Part shown: positions 1-6,183 of the stretch, piece after piece
Layout: the number at the start of each line of letters is the position of its first letter
Numbering within the stretch: position 1 is the stretch's first letter
Source: Campylobacterota bacterium
Lineage (GTDB): Bacteria > Campylobacterota > Campylobacteria > Campylobacterales > SZUA-545
Length of the DNA stretch: 7,025 bases
Direction of reading: 5' to 3'
Assembly: GCA_003561815.1 (NCBI GenBank)
Contig: PWVP01000239.1
Span: 1 to 7,025, forward strand
The notes under the pieces: model-generated
What the model was told of the DNA's origin: nothing
The model's database searches: none
The model's input: the letters and a program-made list of their open reading frames with translations, nothing else
Position numbers and translations under genes: made by a program

Positions 1-429
1 ATCCGTAACCACTATGTGGGCCGCACCTTTATCGAGCCGATGCAGGAGGTGCGCGATCTAAAGGTCAAAAAAAAGCTCAGCCCCATCAAAGAGCTCATCC
101 GGGGCAAGCGGCTGGTGATTGTGGATGACAGTATTGTGCGGGGCACCACCAGCCGTAAGATTATCCAGATGTTGCGTGATGCGGGGGCTAAAGAGGTGCA
201 TATGCGTATCGCCTCTCCGCCGGTGGCCTTTCCCTGCTACTACGGGATCGACACCCCGCACCAGGAGGAGCTGATCCGCCACCGGATGAATGTGGAGGAG
301 ATGGAGCGCTATTTGGGCGCCGACTCGCTCAGTTTTCTCTCGATCGAGGCGCTTCATCAGGCCTCTGGCTCCACCGATCGTTTCTGCCTGGCCTGTTTTG
401 ACGGAAACTACTTCCACACGCCTGCATGA
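1..429 (+). CDS. purF: Amidophosphoribosyltransferase, C-terminal part (5' truncated by window edge)
   Basis: This is the C-terminal 142 residues of glutamine PRPP amidotransferase, the first committed enzyme of de novo purine synthesis, which converts PRPP and glutamine to 5-phosphoribosylamine in the cytoplasm. Frame 1 is open from the first base and ends at TGA 427-429. The type I PRPP-binding loop is clear (LVIVDDSIVRGTTS, encoded around 112-153). Next come a SPP...PCYYGIDTP segment and a C-terminal CLAC pair. These cysteines match the iron-sulfur cluster ligands of the Bacillus subtilis-type PurF (one Cys before YGIDT and a CxxC near the end), so this is probably the Fe-S-containing class rather than the E. 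coli class. The glutaminase domain and true start lie upstream of the window. The gene overlaps the next one by four bases (ATGA). Confidence 0.96.
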   Translation: MRNHYVGRTFIEPMQEVRDLKVKKKLSPIKELIRGKRLVIVDDSIVRGTTSRKIIQMLRDAGAKEVHMRIASPPVAFPCYYGIDTPHQEELIRHRMNVEEMERYLGADSLSFLSIEALHQASGSTDRFCLACFDGNYFHTPA

Positions 430-1373
430 GAAGAGTCGCGACATTTGGCCGCTATTTGCGAGCCCACTACGGTGTGCCGGTTCGCAAAATCCCGCTCTCG
501 ATCCCCGGCTTCACCTGCCCCAATATCGACGGCTCTTTGGGGCGTGGCGGGTGTAGCTACTGCGAAAATGAGTCCTTTAGTCCCAATCTGACCACCCGTT
601 TACAGCAGAGCCTCTCCTTTGATTCGGCCAATCCGTTTTTAGCCGATCAGCTCACCGCCCTGCGTCAGCAGTACCGCAAAAGCGCCACCTGGTATCGCCA
701 AAACCACGGTGTGCGCCACTTTATCGCCTACTTTCAATCTTTCTCCAACACCTACGCCCCCCTGCAGACCCTTAAGGCGCTCTATCAGGAGGCGCTGAGG
801 CAGCCAGGCTGTGTGGGGCTCTCGATCGGCACCCGTGCGGACTGCCTGAAAGAGGAGAGCATCGACTATCTCGCTAAGCTGGCTAAAAAGCACGATCTCT
901 GGGTGGAGATTGGGGTGCAAAGCAGCCATGAGGCCACCTTGGAGGCGACTAATCGGATGGAGCGCTACGAAGCGATCGCGCAGAGCATCCAGACGCTAGC
1001 CGATCGGGGGATTAGGGTGTGCGCGCATCTGATCTTCGGTCTGCCCGATGAGAGTGAGGCGCAGATGCTTCAGAGTGTGGAGCGTGTCTGTGCGCTTCCG
1101 ATCGCCTCGATCAAGTTTCATCCGCTCTATGTGGTGGAGAATACCGCCCTGGCAGCAGAGTACCGCACCGGAAGCTTCACCCCGATTGATGAGGCGCGTT
1201 ATGTGGCGGTGCTGACCGAGGCGCTGCTGCAGCTGCCCCCATCTATCACCGTTCAGCGCATCAGTGCCGGTGTGGACGATGGCTCGCTGATCGCCCCTTT
1301 ATGGTGTCGGGATAAAAACCGCCTGATGGGCGCCATCCGAAAAGCGCTCTATCACAAAGGGGTGCTCTACTAG
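426..1373 (+). CDS. TIGR01212-type radical SAM protein (YhcC family)
   Basis: A 315-residue radical SAM protein with the same overall design as E. coli YhcC. The cluster-binding cysteines are C31, C43 and C46, in the spaced form C-x11-C-x2-C (GFTCPN...GRGGCSYC) typical of this family rather than the common CxxxCxxC. Later family blocks are also visible: VGLSIGTRADC (130-140), VEIGVQSSHEATL (160-172), HLIFGLPDE (201-209), IKFHPLYVV (229-237) and RISAG...LIAPLWC (278-294). Such proteins bind a [4Fe-4S] cluster and cleave S-adenosylmethionine. The substrate of YhcC is not established, so no specific reaction is assigned. The ATG overlaps the purF stop (ATGA) and has only a distant purine-rich stretch upstream, which suggests translational coupling to purF. 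The stop TAG overlaps the stop of the converging gene. Confidence 0.93.
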   Translation: MRRVATFGRYLRAHYGVPVRKIPLSIPGFTCPNIDGSLGRGGCSYCENESFSPNLTTRLQQSLSFDSANPFLADQLTALRQQYRKSATWYRQNHGVRHFIAYFQSFSNTYAPLQTLKALYQEALRQPGCVGLSIGTRADCLKEESIDYLAKLAKKHDLWVEIGVQSSHEATLEATNRMERYEAIAQSIQTLADRGIRVCAHLIFGLPDESEAQMLQSVERVCALPIASIKFHPLYVVENTALAAEYRTGSFTPIDEARYVAVLTEALLQLPPSITVQRISAGVDDGSLIAPLWCRDKNRLMGAIRKALYHKGVLY

Positions 1374-1897
1374 CGGCAGCGCAGGTTGATAGCGATGGAG
1401 AGGTTCTGCTCATAGGTGGGGCCGGGCACCTCCACCTCAAACGGATAGTGCGCGCCGGCTGAGAGGGCGAACTGAAGCTGCTTTTTGCCGGTCGCCACCG
1501 GGGAGAGGAGCTTCAGGGTGCGGTCAATCGGTCCGGTGGCGGGCTCAAACGCCCTGATACGAATCTGACACTCCGAGAGTGCAATCGACGCCTCATTCAC
1601 CACAACACCACGCACCAGCATCTTATCCTGGTAGTAGAGATTCTGGGTGGTGATGTTTTCAAAGCGCGCTGGCTTGTAGAGCGCCTCAACCAGATGGTAG
1701 GCGAGAATCGGACCGGCTATCAGCATGCCGAGTGCGGCCATCTGGAGCAGTAGCGAGAGTTTGGCGCGGTAGGCCCAGTAGATGGCCGCCAGAAGCAGCA
1801 TCAGTGATAAAAAGAGCGCCACACCAAAGCCGATGGCATGAAAAGGGGTTAGCGAGTAGATAAACCCATCGGAGTACTCCGCCAACTCCACAACCAC
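1370..1897 (-). CDS. Small two-helix membrane protein, possibly DUF2393-like; start uncertain
   Basis: Reading from the GTG at 1897 gives 175 residues with two hydrophobic segments, about residues 18-42 and 47-69. A soluble C-terminal region of about 105 residues follows, rich in beta-type sequence and containing C110 and C174. The helical hairpin followed by an extracytoplasmic domain resembles the small DUF2393-type proteins that I associate with this neighbourhood in Campylobacterota, but no diagnostic motif confirms that. Its function is unknown. The start is doubtful: the GTG at 1897 has no Shine-Dalgarno sequence, and the frame stays open upstream to 1957, encoding protein-like sequence (LDEIYGRIVTHP) without ATG, GTG or TTG. 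The gene is last in the ilvE-SPFH-hisIE block and probably translated from that mRNA. Its TAG stop (1372-1370) interlocks with the stop of the + strand radical SAM gene. Confidence 0.75.
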   Translation of the reverse strand: MVVELAEYSDGFIYSLTPFHAIGFGVALFLSLMLLLAAIYWAYRAKLSLLLQMAALGMLIAGPILAYHLVEALYKPARFENITTQNLYYQDKMLVRGVVVNEASIALSECQIRIRAFEPATGPIDRTLKLLSPVATGKKQLQFALSAGAHYPFEVEVPGPTYEQNLSIAINLRCR

Positions 1898-1929
1898 CGG
1901 GTGGGTGACAATGCGACCGTAGATCTCAT

Positions 1930-2601
1930 CTAGTTGCTGTTGCGTTGTCTCTTCTCCTCAAGACCGCTGAGCCCCTGGCGGCGCATGAGCTCCTGACGGA
2001 CGCGATCGGGGGTGATCTCACGGTGACCAAGGGCGATAAGTGTGTGAAAGAGCAGATCCGCCGCTTCGGCGATAATGGCCTGCTCGTCGCCATCTTTGAT
2101 GGCGAAGCAGAGCTCACCCGCCTCCTCGATCACCTTTTTAAGAATCGTGTTCTCCCCTTTGTCAAAAAGGGTGGCGACATAGGAGCTTTTCGCGTCGGCC
2201 CCTTTGCGCTCTAAAATGGTGTGATAGAGGGTGTCGGTGATGCCGTAGCAGCGGGCGGGATCGACCAGAACCGGCTCAGTCGTTTCGCCGCTGTGTGCAT
2301 CGGTAAAAAAGCAGCTCTTTCGTCCGGTGTGGCACGCCGGGCCACTCTGTATCACGCGGTAGAGCAGGGTGTCGCCATCGCAGTCGATCTGAACCGCCTC
2401 GATTTTTTGGAGGTGACCGCTCTCTTCGCCCTTCTTCCAGAGCCGTTTTCGACTTCTGGAGAAGTAGTGGGCGTAGCCGGTTGAGAGGGTGAGGCGATAG
2501 GCCTCCTCGTTGGCGTAGGCCAGCATCAGCACCTCCCCTGTGTTCGCCTCCTGGGCGATCACAGGGATCAGAGGGGTCTTCTGCCAGTCAATCTGCGCCA
2601 C
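1930..2601 (-). CDS. hisIE: Bifunctional phosphoribosyl-AMP cyclohydrolase / phosphoribosyl-ATP pyrophosphatase
   Basis: A 223-residue fusion enzyme for histidine biosynthesis. The HisE half hydrolyses phosphoribosyl-ATP to phosphoribosyl-AMP (step 2) and the HisI half opens its purine ring (step 3). HisI occupies about residues 1-115: FSRSRKRLWKKGEESGH (47-63), the metal-binding DCDGD (73-77), and C90 and C97 in GPACHTGRKSCF, which with C74 form the usual zinc site. HisE occupies about residues 122-215: LYHTILERK, then E159/E160/E163 and E179/D182, the magnesium-binding ExxE...ExxD pattern of the MazG-like all-alpha pyrophosphatases. The start is GTG 2601-2599, because an in-frame TAA (the stop of the SPFH gene) lies one codon upstream. 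Any ribosome site must lie within the end of the SPFH gene, where only a weak GAGAG is visible, so coupling is likely. All catalytic residues appear intact. Confidence 0.95.
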   Translation of the reverse strand: MAQIDWQKTPLIPVIAQEANTGEVLMLAYANEEAYRLTLSTGYAHYFSRSRKRLWKKGEESGHLQKIEAVQIDCDGDTLLYRVIQSGPACHTGRKSCFFTDAHSGETTEPVLVDPARCYGITDTLYHTILERKGADAKSSYVATLFDKGENTILKKVIEEAGELCFAIKDGDEQAIIAEAADLLFHTLIALGHREITPDRVRQELMRRQGLSGLEEKRQRNSN

Positions 2602-2604
2602 GCG

Positions 2605-3720
2605 TTAGCGGCTCTCTACCGCAGAGGTGGTGCGCTGGGGGTTTTTGGTGTCTACCCAGATGTTGGGTACCGCACCGCCGGGTGTGAGGAAGATTTTCGC
2701 ATCTTTGTTCTCACGAAGCGCCTCGTTAAACTTGCCCTGAACCTCGGTCTGACGAAGCTCGAGCAGTGCGGGTGTGAGTGACTGGGCGATCATCTTATTC
2801 GCCTGCGCATGCGCCTCAGACTCGATGCGGGTTCGATCGGCCCGGCCCTGTGCAGAGATCCGCTCCGCTTCAGCCAGGCCGCGCGCCTCCTCAGCCTTTC
2901 GCAGCGCCTCTTGCTTAGCCTGCTCAACCAGGTTACGCGCTCTTTCTGCCTCCTGACGGGCGATCTGAACCCGCTCGATCTGCTCTTTGATCCGCTCTGG
3001 CAGTACGATGCCACGCAGCTGAATCCCCAAAAGATCGATAGGCTCCCCCTTAATCTGGGTCAGCCTTTCGCGCATCCCCTCCTCGATCAGGGTCGCGATG
3101 ACATTTCGGTTGACGGGCAGCTCCTCGGCGGTGTAGTTACCAATCGCACTTCGTACCACATCCCGGGCGTTGGGGTTGATGGTCTTCTCCTCCCAGTTTA
3201 GGCCCAAAGTGGCGATGGTCTGGGGTGCTTGCAGACCGCGAAGCGCATACTGGATGGTGATCTCCACCTCCACCGGCAGACCACGGGAGTCCAGGACCGA
3301 GATGGGCGGTCGCTCAGTGATGCCGCGACGATCGGCCACCAGCTCTGTGTGGCTGTAGTTCAGCACCCGCATACGGGTATCTTGCAAAATCACCTGCTGC
3401 ACAAAGGGGATCACCACATGAAAGCCCGGCTGCAGTGGAGCCTCTTCATATTTACCGAGGGTGACCAAAATCCCCACCTCACCGGAGTTGACAATCACAA
3501 AAGGGCGCGCCATGATCAGAAGCACTACGACCGCGATCGCGCCGATGATCAGATTGCTTTTGCCGCCGCCGAAGTTTTTCACAAACTCCGGGGGGTTCAT
3601 GCCCGGCGGGCGAGGGCCGCCACCACCTCCGGCGCCACCGCCACTCGAACCGCCCGAGTCGCCGCCTCCACCGTTTTTGGCGCGCTGCTTCTTAAAGTAG
3701 TCGTTCATATCTGCTGGCAT
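2605..3720 (-). CDS. SPFH/Band 7 (prohibitin/HflK-like) membrane protein
   Basis: A 371-residue protein of the stomatin/prohibitin/flotillin/HflK superfamily. Residues 1-16 are charged, 17-40 are a glycine-rich low-complexity stretch, and 57-77 form a single transmembrane helix (LIIGAIAVVVLLIMARPFVIV). The SPFH domain covers about 78-240, with the typical SGEVG, LQPGFH and DVVRSAIGNYTAEEL blocks. A long charged helix predicted to form a coiled coil spans about 243-312. The C-terminal block FLTPGGAVPNIWVD (344-357) matches the SPFH protein found beside ilvE in Campylobacter (Cj0268c-like, by memory). Such proteins form large membrane-bound rings or microdomains that organise or regulate other membrane proteins. 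Its partner here is unknown; the two-helix protein downstream is a reasonable candidate. No hflC-like sister gene is seen. ATG 3720 has a good GGAG six bases upstream. It lies 13 bases after ilvE. Confidence 0.93.
   Translation of the reverse strand: MPADMNDYFKKQRAKNGGGGDSGGSSGGGAGGGGGPRPPGMNPPEFVKNFGGGKSNLIIGAIAVVVLLIMARPFVIVNSGEVGILVTLGKYEEAPLQPGFHVVIPFVQQVILQDTRMRVLNYSHTELVADRRGITERPPISVLDSRGLPVEVEITIQYALRGLQAPQTIATLGLNWEEKTINPNARDVVRSAIGNYTAEELPVNRNVIATLIEEGMRERLTQIKGEPIDLLGIQLRGIVLPERIKEQIERVQIARQEAERARNLVEQAKQEALRKAEEARGLAEAERISAQGRADRTRIESEAHAQANKMIAQSLTPALLELRQTEVQGKFNEALRENKDAKIFLTPGGAVPNIWVDTKNPQRTTSAVESR
3601..3672 (-). repeat. Low-complexity glycine-rich coding tract
   Basis: This tract encodes residues 17-40 of the SPFH protein: 15 of 24 residues are Gly, the rest mainly Ser and Pro. 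At DNA level it is a run of imperfect CCX (GGX on the coding strand) triplets. It probably forms a flexible cytoplasmic tail ahead of the membrane helix, as the Gly/Asn-rich N-terminus of HflK does. Its length may vary between strains by slippage. Confidence 0.8.
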
Positions 3721-3726
3721 TGATCT

Positions 3727-3730
3727 CTCC
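3727..3730 (-). promoter_or_regulatory. Ribosome binding site of the SPFH gene
   Basis: GGAG within AAGGAGAG lies six bases before ATG 3720, inside the 13-base gap after the ilvE stop. It supports residue 1 as the start rather than the internal ATG at residue 5. Confidence 0.75.
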
Positions 3731-3733
3731 TTG

Positions 3734-4651
3734 TTAATTTAGCGTTGTGAGGTAGTGGTGATACTTCGGATTGCGTCCATAGACCACATCGAAGTAGGCG
3801 CTCTGGAGCCTCTGGGTGATAGGGCCACGGCCGCCGTTTCCGATGGCGCGCGCATCGATCTCGCGCACCGGTGTGACCTCTGCAGCCGTACCGGTAAAAA
3901 ACGCCTCATCGGAGACATACACCTCATCGCGGGTGAGACGGCGGCGCTCAACCGGGATACCCAGATCGTGGGCAAGCTCGATCACCGTCGCCTGGGTGAT
4001 GGACTCCAGCGAGTTCTCGTTGGGCGGGCTGATAAGCACCCCATCGCGGACGATAAAGAAGCACTCACCACTGCCTTCGGCTACAAAACCCTCCTCATCC
4101 AGAAGCAGCGCCTCTTCATAACCCGACTCGATCGCCTCAAACTTGGCCATCTGGGAGTTGAGGTAGTTGGCCCCCGCTTTGGCTTTGCCCATGGTGGAGC
4201 GGATCGAGTTGCGGGTAAAGGAGCTGATTTTGACCCGGATACCCTTCTCGATCCCCTCATCGCCCAAGTAGGCCCCCCACTCCCAGGCAGCGATAGAGAC
4301 ATTAACCGGTGCGGCTTTATGATAGACCCCCATAACGCCATAGCCCAGGAAGATAATCGGGCGGATATAGACATTGCCCTCAAAATGGTTGGCTTTTAGC
4401 AGCTCAATTTGGGCACTTTCGAGCGCCTCGACACTATAAGGGCAGTCAATCAGCGTGATTTTAGCTGATCGCAGCAGGCGTTTGGTGTGATCCTGTAGCC
4501 GAAAGATAGCCAGCCCCTTTTCGCCCTTATAGGCCCGCGTGCCCTCAAAGGCGCTGTTTCCGTAGTGGAGGGAGTGGGTGAGGATGTGCACTTTAGCCTC
4601 ATCCCAGGGTACCAGTTTGCCGTCCATCCAGATGGTCTCTGCCGCTTTCAC
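3734..4651 (-). CDS. ilvE: Branched-chain amino acid aminotransferase (class IV PLP enzyme)
   Basis: A 305-residue fold-type IV aminotransferase that interconverts leucine, isoleucine and valine with their 2-oxo acids, using glutamate/2-oxoglutarate. The N-terminal block IWMDGKLVPWDEAKVH (7-22) and LHYGNSAFEGTRAY (28-41) are classic for bacterial IlvE. The PLP-binding lysine is most likely K158 in KAKAGANYLNSQMAK; the usual GGNY here reads GANY. EGSGE (192-196) and TGTAAEVTPV (253-262) supply the cofactor and phosphate contacts. The length matches the family (about 300-310). The start is GTG 4651-4649, with AAAGG eight bases upstream, and gives the expected N-terminus. It is the first gene of the four-gene block, with a candidate promoter at 4684-4692. 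Distinction from D-amino acid transaminase rests on the N-terminal block and is strong. Confidence 0.95.
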   Translation of the reverse strand: MKAAETIWMDGKLVPWDEAKVHILTHSLHYGNSAFEGTRAYKGEKGLAIFRLQDHTKRLLRSAKITLIDCPYSVEALESAQIELLKANHFEGNVYIRPIIFLGYGVMGVYHKAAPVNVSIAAWEWGAYLGDEGIEKGIRVKISSFTRNSIRSTMGKAKAGANYLNSQMAKFEAIESGYEEALLLDEEGFVAEGSGECFFIVRDGVLISPPNENSLESITQATVIELAHDLGIPVERRRLTRDEVYVSDEAFFTGTAAEVTPVREIDARAIGNGGRGPITQRLQSAYFDVVYGRNPKYHHYLTTLN

Positions 4652-4683
4652 TGTTGTTACCTTTGTGGAAGTAAATTGGGGCG

Positions 4684-4692
4684 ATTGTAGCA
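4684..4692 (-). promoter_or_regulatory. Candidate extended -10 promoter for ilvE-SPFH-hisIE block
   Basis: On the - strand the bases read TGCTACAAT, an extended -10 (TGn plus TACAAT, five of six to TATAAT). The first base of the -10 lies about 38 bases before the GTG of ilvE, leaving a leader of roughly 25 bases. No convincing -35 is seen, which fits extended -10 promoters and the weak -35 use of Campylobacterota. Confidence 0.5.
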
Positions 4693-4718
4693 GAGATAAG
4701 CTTGCTTTGGCCCCTTTT

Positions 4719-4727
4719 TGCTACCAT
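4719..4727 (+). promoter_or_regulatory. Candidate extended -10 promoter for the aldehyde dehydrogenase block
   Basis: The + strand reads TGCTACCAT, an extended -10 (TGn plus TACCAT, four of six to TATAAT), preceded by a T-run (4715-4719). Transcription would begin near 4734, about 12 bases before the Shine-Dalgarno sequence at 4746. It mirrors the - strand element 27 bases away. Confidence 0.4.
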
Positions 4728-4745
4728 AGCGTAAACGAAGCATAG

Positions 4746-4751
4746 AGGAGG
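4746..4751 (+). promoter_or_regulatory. Ribosome binding site choosing the ATG at 4762
   Basis: AGGAGG lies ten bases before ATG 4762. It is only one base before the in-frame TTG at 4753, too close for initiation there, so the ATG is preferred over the longer reading. Confidence 0.7.
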
Positions 4752-4761
4752 ATTGCGCGTT

Positions 4762-6183
4762 ATGGATCGCACGGGAGAGATGCTGATTGGATCGCAGGTA
4801 GTAAAAGTGGCGGCCTATGACACGGTCGTAAATCCCTATGATGGGGCGCCCGCCTCAAAGGTGGCCCGCTGTAGTGGCGAAAACGCTCTCCAGGCGCTAA
4901 AAAGTGCCCAAGCAGCCAAGAAAACAGCCGCCCAAGCACCACTTCACCGCCGGATCGCGTGGCTCAATGATGTGGCCGATCGGCTCGAAGCGCAGACGGA
5001 GTTTTTCGCCGAAGCGATCACCGCCGAGAGTGCCAAACCGATCGCGAGTGCCCGCGCGGAGGTGGGCCGCTGTGTAGAGACCATCCGGCTGGCAGCGGTG
5101 GAGGCGCACCGTCTCGGCGGCGAGCTGTTTCCTACTGATGCGACCCCTAGCGGCGTAGCGGCGACGGCGTTTTTTAAGCGCGTGCCGGTGGGGGTGGTGG
5201 TGGCGATTACCCCTTTTAATTTCCCGCTCAATCTCGTCGCCCACAAGCTCGCCCCCGCGCTGGTGGCAGGCAATACGGTGGTGCTCAAACCCGCACCGCA
5301 GACGCCGTTTTGCGGCTACGCACTCGCACGGCTCTTTATCGAAAGCCCCCATGCCACGCCCGATGCGCTCAGTGTGGTTTACGGCGATGCCGAGGTGGGC
5401 AATGCGCTGGTTACGAGTGCCATCCCGCGTAAAATCAGCTTCACCGGATCGGTGCCGGTGGGTAAAATCATCCTCAAAAGCGCAGGGCTTAAAAAGGTTT
5501 CGCTCGAACTGGGCGGCAATGCGGCCACCTATGTGACCGAAAGTGCCGATCTGGCCCACGCGGCGGCCCGCTGTGCGATTGGTGCCTTTGGCAACGCCGG
5601 ACAGGTGTGTATCAGCCTGCAGCGCATTTTCGTCGATCGCAGTGTGCAGGAGGCTTTCGCGACGCTGCTGGCCAAAGAGGCGGCCAAACTCAAGGTGGGC
5701 AGCTGTTTTGACGAAGAGACCTTTATCTCGGCGTTGATCGATGAGAGCTCGGCCAAACGGGCCAAAGGGTGGATCGATGAGGCGATCGCGGCGGGGGCCA
5801 AGCTGCTAAGCGGCGGCAAACTGAGTGGCAATGTGCTCGAACCCACGGTTTTAGGCGATGTGACGCAGGAGATGAGTGTGGTGTGCGAAGAGGTGTTTGC
5901 CCCCATCGTCTCGCTGGTACCGGTGAGCGGGCCTGAGGAGGCGTTCGGGCGGATGAATGACTCGCCCTATGGGCTGCAGTTTTCGGTCTTTAGCGACAAT
6001 CTGCCGCTGGCGATGCGTGCGATCGATGCGCTCGAGTGCGGCGGTGTGGTGATCAACGACATCCCGACGCTGCGCTTTGACATCCAGCCCTATGGCGGCA
6101 TCAAAGAGAGCGGCATCGGGCGTGAGGGGCCGCGCTTTGCGATCGAGGAGATGACGGAGATTAAGAGTGTCGTTATCCGCTAA
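4762..6183 (+). CDS. NAD(P)-dependent aldehyde dehydrogenase (lactaldehyde/GAPN-like branch)
   Basis: A 473-residue soluble aldehyde dehydrogenase that oxidises an aldehyde to its carboxylic acid with NAD(P)+. From ATG 4762 the oxyanion asparagine is N153 (ITPFNFPLN), the cofactor-binding lysine K176 (VLKPAPQTP), the nucleotide-fold loop FTGS 227-230, the general base E249 (LELGGN) and the nucleophile C283 (NAGQVCISLQR). The C-terminal YGGIKESGIGREG is also intact. The combination PFNFPLNLVAHKLAPAL, GQVCISLQR and INDIPTLR resembles the archaeal lactaldehyde dehydrogenase and non-phosphorylating glyceraldehyde-3-phosphate dehydrogenase-like group, not betaine or succinate-semialdehyde enzymes. 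The true substrate cannot be read from sequence. The ORF extends nine bases upstream to a TTG, which is rejected on ribosome-site spacing. It overlaps msrA by 17 bases. Confidence 0.93.
   Translation: MDRTGEMLIGSQVVKVAAYDTVVNPYDGAPASKVARCSGENALQALKSAQAAKKTAAQAPLHRRIAWLNDVADRLEAQTEFFAEAITAESAKPIASARAEVGRCVETIRLAAVEAHRLGGELFPTDATPSGVAATAFFKRVPVGVVVAITPFNFPLNLVAHKLAPALVAGNTVVLKPAPQTPFCGYALARLFIESPHATPDALSVVYGDAEVGNALVTSAIPRKISFTGSVPVGKIILKSAGLKKVSLELGGNAATYVTESADLAHAAARCAIGAFGNAGQVCISLQRIFVDRSVQEAFATLLAKEAAKLKVGSCFDEETFISALIDESSAKRAKGWIDEAIAAGAKLLSGGKLSGNVLEPTVLGDVTQEMSVVCEEVFAPIVSLVPVSGPEEAFGRMNDSPYGLQFSVFSDNLPLAMRAIDALECGGVVINDIPTLRFDIQPYGGIKESGIGREGPRFAIEEMTEIKSVVIR
6156..6159 (+). promoter_or_regulatory. 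Ribosome binding site of msrA within the dehydrogenase gene
   Basis: GGAG lies seven bases before GTG 6167, inside the last codons of the dehydrogenase. It decides the msrA start, since no other usable start codon precedes the GCFWC motif. Confidence 0.65.

Larger units (their letters stand above)
4681..4730. repeat. Imperfect inverted repeat carrying both divergent -10 elements
   Basis: The arms 4681-4692 (GCGATTGTAGCA) and 4719-4730 (TGCTACCATAGC) are reverse complements at 10 of 12 positions, separated by 26 bases with AAGCTT near the middle. Each arm contains TGCTACnAT reading outward, so the symmetry comes largely from the two promoters. It is too widely spaced to be a typical hairpin terminator. 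An operator role is possible but unproven. Confidence 0.55.

Noticed and set aside
58..444. 128-codon - strand open frame opposite purF
   Set aside because: It lies wholly opposite well-conserved purF sequence, has no recognisable protein pattern, and long antisense frames are common in GC-rich DNA.
972..979. GCGATCGC octamers as evidence of a cyanobacterial source (HIP1)
   Set aside because: Gene content and the SPFH-ilvE neighbourhood point to Campylobacterota; the motif excess alone does not identify the host.
1849..1929. ATG directly after the hisIE stop as the start of the membrane protein
   Set aside because: It is in a different frame and stops after 26 codons, so it cannot start the gene as the sequence stands; it is kept only as a hint of a possible indel.
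1945..2484. Two + strand open frames opposite hisIE
   Set aside because: The - strand encodes intact HisI and HisE metal-site motifs; the + frames show no motif or ribosome site.
3229..4399. Two long + strand open frames (164 and 214 codons) opposite the SPFH and ilvE genes
   Set aside because: Both are antisense shadows of strongly recognised genes, with composition set by the opposite strand and no ribosome site or family motif.
4753..4761. TTG start three codons upstream for the aldehyde dehydrogenase
   Set aside because: The AGGAGG sequence is only one base away from it, while ATG 4762 has a workable ten-base spacing.
4897..5559. 220-codon - strand open frame opposite the aldehyde dehydrogenase
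   Set aside because: It has the Arg/His-rich composition typical of an antisense shadow, and the + strand carries every aldehyde dehydrogenase catalytic residue.
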